Assembly (NCBI GenBank): GCA_016617785.1
Contig: JADILM010000011.1
Span: 1 to 64,000 of the forward strand
Direction of reading: 5' to 3'
From: Sporobolomyces roseus
Taxonomy: Eukaryota; Basidiomycota; Microbotryomycetes; Sporidiobolales; Sporidiobolaceae
DNA length: 64,000 nucleotides
The stretch's first letter is position 1. The number at the start of each line of letters is the position of its first letter. The translations under genes were made by a program, and so were the position numbers. This document shows positions 58,001-64,000 of the stretch, one piece after another. The notes beneath the pieces are model-generated. The model saw only the letters and a list, made by a program, of their open reading frames with translations, was not told the origin of the DNA and searched no databases.

Positions 58001-59477
58001 CCAAGCGATACGTCAGGACTCCCTTCGTTTGGTCGAGAAATCAGGAAAACGAAAGAGTTACGCACCTCGATCTTCTGATCTAAACCTTTGATCTTTTCGG
58101 TCAAGTAATCGACAGCATCCACCGATTGACCTCCCATTCCCATCCAGCCTCCCAATCTCTTCTTCGGTCGATTAGTCGGCAAGTTGTCGGGATTCTTGAA
58201 ATAGGTTGTCAATACTTCTTCGAGTTCTTTGACGGTATCGTTGTGCTTCTCAATCAAAGCGGGGAGTGCTCCGACCCGTCGCCCGATGTGAACAGCGGTG
58301 GTAGGATAAGGGATATTGAGGGAAGAGAGAAGTGCAGACAACCCTTGATCAGTTTGAGCCCGTTTCGAAACCGAGGTGATCTGTCAAAAGTTGGGCGCAG
58401 TGAGAAGTGATACTGTCAGTACAGTTGCGGTTTCTTGATGACATTCGAAGAGTATTATGAACATACGAGTAAAGACCTCGCATGTAACTGTTCTTGATAA
58501 GTCTTCGACCTGAACCATTGCCATCTGAGAGTAACGATAGCCTGTTGACCTTGCAATTGGACAGTCAGCTTCGGATCTATCGCTTGATTAACATCGGAGA
58601 CGAAGAAACGTACCGAGTAGTTTCTCCAAACGAACCAGAAAACGATCAAGGTCAAGAGGTAAGTTCCGACGACGTGAGCCCTGTAAACACGGAAGAGTGA
58701 AGGGTCTAGAGTCAGCTTGCTTCTTTCAGCTTATGCCAGCTCTCCTTGGGCGTGCGTGGAGTAGCATTTCGCGTGCCTTTTCACGCTTCCCTGCTTTTCC
58801 TGCTACTCCTTCGCAGATTCCCTGTTGTCGAAGCTAAGCGAAAGACGGAGACGTACCATAGCCAATCCCCTCTGACATTCTCCATTGTCAACATCAACAG
58901 ATAATTACGGTTCTCAGCTTTCACGTTCTTCAGGTTGTAGACGACGTTGACGGGGATCAACACGGCGCAACATAATACTCCGATACATAAGAACACTGTG
59001 CACGAAAGGGAAGATTCGACATGGTTCACATCAACGCGTGCATCGCTCCTAGAGGGTAGGAAGAGAGAACCTTACTGTTGCGACACATGCGAAGAAACCT
59101 CAAGTAAGCTACCGAATCCAAACCGATAGTCTGCATCAATTCAGCTTCTTTCGCATGTAATATCGGTGGAATCCTGTCAAACAGATCCCGTCCTCGGGGT
59201 CAGCAGATCATCCCCTGCCTTGAGATAGCAGCGGTACTCACCAATCTGTAATCCCTTTGCCAATTTTCGGAGGTCGCTTTTCATCTTCCGAGTACTTGAC
59301 TTTGGGCATGTAAACGTTTGAATTTGAAGGTCGTAGGATTGAGAACGCTGCCAATGCAGCTAAACCGATGACCACCATCAAAGCCAATTGAATCCCGACA
59401 GCTCCCGGTGCGACTTTGTTCAACTTGTTGTTGAATTCATTGACTAGGTCTTTGGCTGCATCCCCTGCGTTCGACAT
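55068..59477 (-). CDS. CSC1/OSCA-type calcium-permeable stress-gated cation channel
   Basis: A polytopic membrane protein of the CSC1/OSCA/TMEM63 (DUF221, Rsn1-like) family, cation channels opened by osmotic or mechanical stress at the plasma membrane. More than ten exons from ATG 59477 give about 1,000 residues. The first exon carries a membrane segment (LALMVVIGLAALAAFSIL), followed by IGLDSVAYLRFLRMCR and a second segment (FLCIGVLCCAVLIPVNVVYNL), the usual N-terminal pattern. The cytosolic loop contains the RRVGALPALIEKHNDTV and KKRLGGWMG region. Several helices lie in the 55.9-57.9 kb exons, and a ~230-residue cytosolic tail follows, rich in Ser, Pro, Gly and Gln with repeated MTPQQS/TTPQQS. 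The tail varies widely in the family and is likely regulatory. Confidence 0.88.
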
Positions 59478-59977
59478 GGTTGTGAACTAATCGGATGTTG
59501 GATTTTGGGGCAGTTTGAAGAACAAAGGACAGTCGAATTGAGAGCGAGGAGGGCGACCGGCGCTAGTGTGAAGATATGAGGAGGTAGTGTAGAGTACTAT
59601 CGTAGTGAATGGTCGTGCGTGGATTGCCGTACTAGCCGTGTAACCTTGTGGTCGAGTTTTGTAAAGTTGAGAGAAGAAGAGCAAGAAAATGAGGGTCCCG
59701 CTTCTCGCTACTGCTGATAGAATGGACTGAGGCCTGGCCGATATATAGTGAGGAGTAGCTTCGAGTCGAATGAGAGGTGACAGGTTAGAGATCCGAAAAT
59801 CATCATCGTTGAAAACTCCCTCTTTTCCCTATCTAATGGCTGCGGAAAGAGGTTCGTATGCCCTCGCAGTGGATAACGTCTACTGTAGTCCTCGTTGTAG
59901 AATTATTCTCCCTGAATTTCTGAAACAAGGTCTTCGCTTTCTACAGTCTCAACTTCTTCTCCAGACTCGTCCCTTCC
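59478..59977. other. CSC1 promoter and amidohydrolase 3' flank
   Basis: No gene is seen. A TATATAG sequence lies at 59740-59746 (minus-strand sense CTATATA), about 265 bp upstream of the CSC1 start, and could be a core promoter element, though it is far for a fungal gene. Confidence 0.35.
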
Positions 59978-62526
59978 TCAGATGAGACGACCATACATGA
60001 CTCTTCCACCAACGACCGTCGCTCTGACTCGACTACCCATTGTTCCCAACCTCCTTTCCCTCGAGTTCATTTCCTTCTCACTTTCTCCCTCTTTCGCGAG
60101 ACCCAATTCGAGCACGTCTCCATCTTCAACGACAACAAAGTCCGCCTCCATTCCTACTCGCAGCGTACCCACTCTCGCTTCTTGGAAACTAGCTTCTGCG
60201 GCTGACCTCGTGAACCCCCTCAAAGCTTCTAGAGGCGACAACGCTTCTTCTGCGTACCATCCGACATTCGCGCCATGAGGAGATCCAGTGCGAGCCGATC
60301 GAGATGTCGTCGAAGGAGAGTATTTCCGAGTGATTGAAGCGTAGAGACCCAAGAACGGGTCAACTTCTTCGACTGGGAAATCGGAACCTAAGCAGTAAGG
60401 TGCTCCGGATCTATCGCCGTCAACAGCGACGAGTCAGTGACGGTGGTAGGAGTGAATGAAGATAAGAAAAGCTGACTAACGCTAGCATTTGGCGCCAAGC
60501 GTAGGAACCTTTTACTCTTTCGGGTCCAATCCGTTTCTCGACGTAGTCCATATCACTAGTCGCGTGAGTAGGCTGGAAACTCGCGATAACACCCATTCTG
60601 CCCATCCATTCGATGTCCTCCACTCGAAGAATCTGTGCATGTTCGATTCTCAACCTCAAAGGATTCCTTTCCTTCCAATCGAATGAAGCCGTTTGTGGGA
60701 TGCTCGAGTTCCGAAGAACCGCATCGTATGCTTGGAGGATCAATGTGTTTGCGTAATCGCCGATGCCATGCGAGTTGACTTGATAACCCTAGAAAATCCA
60801 AAGTATGTCATGTGAGGTAAGCGAGAGATCGGAAACGTGCAAGAGAAAAGCTTACCCTTTCGACCCACTGCTCCCGAGACTCATCTTCGACATCAGCTCG
60901 CCGCGAGATAACGATACCGAGAGGCCATGCTCACCTTCTTGACAATCTCCATCAGTTCAGCTTCTTCGCAAATCAAGATTCCATTTCCCTTCTCGGGATT
61001 GTCCGAGTAAGGTTCATGCATCGCTGATCCCCAACTGCCCAATGCTCCATCTACGAAGAGCTTGACGGCCCTGTGTGGTTTCGAGGAGAAATGAATACAG
61101 CAGAACTCGATCAAATCGACTGGTAAAAAGTGGGAGACGCACCTCAGCTCAAACTTATTCCCCTCCGTATACAGCTCACTCCCTTCTTCGTCACCACAAA
61201 ACCGGTTGAGAGGGTTATCGCAACTCAACATCCCGTAGATCCTGATTGGTAACTGATTCTTCTCATCGAGTGTTCGCAAAAACTTGATGTCGGAGAGGGA
61301 GAGGGAAGCGTCGTGAACCGATGTCAAGCCGTAAGAAAGCATTTTTCGAGATGTGGCACGTAGATACGAGAGTCGGAGCACGTCGTTCCAAGGTGGAATC
61401 ACCGCGGCTGAAAGAGCAAATCAATGAGCGAGACTTCTCGGTTGTGCACTGAGCAATCGAGCGCATTCGAGGAGGACTCTGCTTACTGATCAGTGACATG
61501 GCGTTGTCGAGGAAGACTCCGGTAGGTCTCTCGTCATCCGCATTGCGAATAATTGAGCCACCTTGGACGGTTCTCGGTAGAGTCGGAGGAAGTAGCGCAA
61601 GGATAGCTGGCGAAACCCATAGGGCGTGTACATCAACTAGATTGAAATGACGGTGAGCACGGGACCGACGAGTTCATGACTACGCTAGAAACACTCACTC
61701 CGCTTGAGGTAAATCGGGCGACCTTGCAATCTCGGGTCTGAATCCAAGTCCAGCTAAAGGGTAGTCTTCCATCCAAGCACTTGTCAGATCTCGTAGAGCG
61801 AGATTGTTGGGATATTGACGGAAGCTTACGGCAGTAGGGAAGTTTCCGTTCGTATCCGTGAATTTCGTTTGATCCCAACCCAATCCCAAGATGAACTGCG
61901 AAGTGTTGTACTTGTGAAGAGGCGAAGATTCGATATAGTTCGCAATCCGTTCGCGGACTTCTACGACGGATGATGCGCCGACTAGTGAGACCGCTGACTC
62001 TGATTCGCCGTATTGAAGAACGTGAGCATGAGAGTCGATTCTACTCAAATACTGAATAGTCAGCAACGTTCGTACGTCCTCGCGGTGCTTGACAGCGATC
62101 GACTCACAATCCAGGCAGCACAGTCTCGCCTTTCCTTGTCCAAACGATTTTAATTCCCAAATTTCCTCTCGTTTCGGCATCTCCCCATTGGTCTCTCACT
62201 TCCTCGACCAAGCCTGTGCCTACTATTTTACCTCGCTTGACGACGATGCATTGCGTTCTGAGGGTAGTAGAGGGATCGTCTTCGTTCATAGTGATTATTC
62301 CATCTGGTTGACGAGTGCAGAGGGCGTAATGAGAACCGAGGGTTGGTGGAGCGGTCGAGCGGGATAATAGATAGAGAGACAAGAGCACGAAAGGGATCAT
62401 GAGGAAGAGCTGTCGCTTCGCCAACCCTTTTTGAGGTGGAACGAAAGTTTTGCCTTTGGGAGCGTCGCTGTCGGGTTCGTCTGGTGGTACTGATGCTGGT
62501 GGTGGCTTCCTGCGTCTGAGCGACAT
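59978..62526 (-). CDS. membrane-anchored YtcJ-like amidohydrolase
   Basis: A metal-dependent hydrolase of the amidohydrolase superfamily, YtcJ-like branch; substrate unknown. ATG 62526 opens a basic, Pro-rich cytosolic segment followed by one hydrophobic helix (QLFLMIPFVLLSLYLLS, about residues 38-55). A type II single-pass protein in the secretory path is therefore likely. Metal and substrate motifs follow in order: DSHAHVLQYG (HxH), FILGLGWDQTKF, VDVHALWVS, VNSHGIGDYANTLIL, RIEHAQILRVEDIEWM, FQPTHATSDMDYV and the catalytic Asp in GSDFPVEEVDPFLG. The end VGGRVMYGRLI closes the small beta domain that begins with IVVKRGKIVGTG. All key residues are present across about eight exons. Confidence 0.87.
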
Positions 62527-62629
62527 TGCCTTTGGGTCGTAGGGCGAATGGTTAAGGTCAAGAAGTTTCGTTCTTCCGAGAGAACCTCACTCTCTTCCAT
62601 CGCACTCCATCCTGCTCGAACGACTTCCC

Positions 62630-63091
62630 ATGTCTCGTCCAGACTATCTAGAAGCTTCTCAGGCGCCACTCAGCGCTTGCAAGAGTGACCTTCGTCTCGT
62701 AGCTCTTCCCCACCTTCGCTCATCTCTTGACGCATATCTCACCTCGGCTACCGCTCCTGAGGGCTCGTGGACCGTGTCGAACCACTTTTGCGTCTGTACG
62801 AGGGTCGACAACGCTTCTTACGCCTCTTTCAGTCGATACACCACTCGAACTTCGCTCGTAGCCGCAATTTCCGCTTCGTTCGCAACCCGTAGCTGTCGAC
62901 TGATCCTTGTAACGAAGATAGTGGAAATGAGAGCAGTACCACTCCCTTCGAGTGCTACGCTACATTCGACGAAAACGGCGGAAGAATCGAAAGAACTTCC
63001 TCGACTCGATCGAACAACATCCGATGTCCCTCCCTCGTTCTCTCTTGATAGTAACTTGATGAATGCAGCAAATCAACTTCGTATTCGATAA
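62630..63091 (+). CDS. small hypothetical protein, single exon
   Basis: The family is not recognised. ATG 62630 opens 153 codons without an intron. The N-terminal half has SDLRLVALPHLRSSLDAYL and a stretch rich in Ser, Thr and Ala (SRYTTRTSLVAAISASFATRS); the C-terminal third is polar. It shares a 103-bp divergent intergenic region with the amidohydrolase and ends 29 bp from the 3' end of the Ubp6 gene on the other strand. Support comes from a genuine ATG, length and a neat fit between two confident genes. No homologue is known to me, and it could be a rapidly evolving subunit of a conserved complex. Confidence 0.45.
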   Translation: MSRPDYLEASQAPLSACKSDLRLVALPHLRSSLDAYLTSATAPEGSWTVSNHFCVCTRVDNASYASFSRYTTRTSLVAAISASFATRSCRLILVTKIVEMRAVPLPSSATLHSTKTAEESKELPRLDRTTSDVPPSFSLDSNLMNAANQLRIR

Positions 63092-63120
63092 AGCGTGCAT
63101 GCTAACTCAAGTACTACTAT

Positions 63121-64000
63121 TCAAGCAAGACTTTTGCTCTTGTAAAGGAGAATGTAAGCCGAATGATCCTCTCCTGTCGAAGCAGCGAAATAGCATCAGT
63201 CTCGACTACGACGAGCCGGCACGAGTGAGTAGGAGAAAGCGACGACTCACCTCCACCTTCGAGACCCATGATCTTCTCCCTCGAAACGAGCGAAACTTTC
63301 TCATCGTCGAATTTGAACCACTCTTGCTTGTCAGGATCGGCATCAAAGTCTGGAGAGCCTTCTGATGTGACTTGAGGAGAAGCGGTCCATCCAACATAGT
63401 GACCTATGGCAGAAATCGATATTTTTCCTCAATAGCGAGCCTGAGAAAGATCCGCAAGACGTGACTTACCTCCGTCCGCCGAGGCACCCTTGTGAGTAAC
63501 GATCCCTACTAGCTCGTATAGCCCACTCACGTTCGCTCCTTGATCTTGCTCGAAGTCGGGATGAACAAGTGACATCAAAGTAGCGAGTTCCTCTTGTCGT
63601 TTGGTTGTTTCGTCGGGTAACTCTCCATCGACTGGAGTATCGACTAGCATTGCTTCGGGAGGATCGTCTGTCGGATTCGTTTGGACTGGAGCAGCGACGG
63701 CGGGTGTTGATGAAGCAACCTTGTTCTTGATCTTTCTCCTCGCCCTCGCTCGCTCCCTCCGTTCTTTCTCAATCTCCTTCAACTTCTCGTTCACGGGTCT
63801 CACCTTCTCCTTGAGCTCATCAGATAGCAGATCGAAGACGTCCAGGTCGAAGGGGAACTTGACTTTTCGCATAATCTTGGTCTTCTTCGCAAGCTCTCTT
63901 CGCCAATAGAATCGTACCATGTTGACCGTCAGGTAGCTATCGAGTCTTAAAGTATTAGCTCATCTGCTGGGATCGAGGGAATGGTACACGAGATGGACGA
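63121..64000 (-). CDS. UBP6: ubiquitin C-terminal hydrolase, Ubp6/USP14-like, 3' part
   Basis: A proteasome-associated deubiquitinase that trims ubiquitin from substrates at the 19S particle. Only the C-terminal part lies in the window; the 5' end is beyond 64000. Visible: YLTVNMVRFYWRRE and IMRKVKFPFDLDVFDLL, conserved in Ubp6/USP14. Next is a charged linker, then GLYELVGIVTHKGASADGG, which joins in phase across an intron to HYVGWTASPQ carrying the catalytic His. The last parts are EWFKFDDEKVSLVSREKI and the terminal exon (HSAYILLYKSKS) ending at TGA 63121. The N-terminal ubiquitin-like domain and catalytic Cys are outside the window. It is convergent with the small gene at 62.6-63.1 kb. Confidence 0.9.

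Overview
The window looks like a nuclear segment from a basidiomycete fungus, probably a Pucciniomycotina yeast of moderate GC such as the Sporobolomyces/Rhodotorula group. The evidence is many short GT-AG introns (about 36-90 nt, often with a CTGA-type branch motif), tight gene spacing and orthologues of typical fungal genes (mitochondrial RNA polymerase, Ran1/Ksp1-like kinase, CSC1 channel, Ubp6). The species assignment is inference. I recognised no rRNA, tRNA, CRISPR array or intact transposon.

Region 1, about 1-23.8 kb, is accessory in character. It holds small intron-bearing genes of unrecognised family (6.4-7.3, 10.3-11.2, 14.0-15.0, 20.0-20.5, 20.5-21.3 and 22.5-23.8 kb) and one divergent BTB-domain gene (16.8-18.9 kb). 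Between them lie long pyrimidine- or purine-rich stretches in which several frames stay open and no gene can be fixed. A related 5'-flank module occurs three times (about 12.0, 16.3 and 19.0 kb), which suggests local duplication.

Region 2, 23.8-33.2 kb, is the most interesting part. Four paralogues of an unrecognised family lie head to tail every ~1.47 kb (25.69, 27.14, 28.64 and 30.11 kb). They share one phase-0 intron at the same place, a FYGV...RRRKG...PEEVW N-terminal half and a Cys...PHWxxW C-terminus. The fourth copy carries a TGA at the conserved Trp codon. The array is bracketed by a ~0.9 kb direct repeat. The right copy carries the 3' end of an intact short-chain dehydrogenase gene; the left copy carries only a relic of that 3' end.

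Region 3, 33.7-64 kb, is mostly conserved minus-strand core genes: an SNF2 ATPase resembling ERCC6L2/Rad26-like proteins, mitochondrial RNA polymerase (RPO41), a Ran1/Ksp1-like kinase, a CSC1/OSCA-type channel, a membrane-anchored YtcJ-like amidohydrolase, and the 3' part of a Ubp6/USP14 deubiquitinase running off the right edge. A small plus-strand gene sits between the last two. The 39.6-41.1, 45.9-48.6 and 51.2-55.1 kb intervals lack a confident gene. These core genes serve separate housekeeping roles and do not form a pathway.
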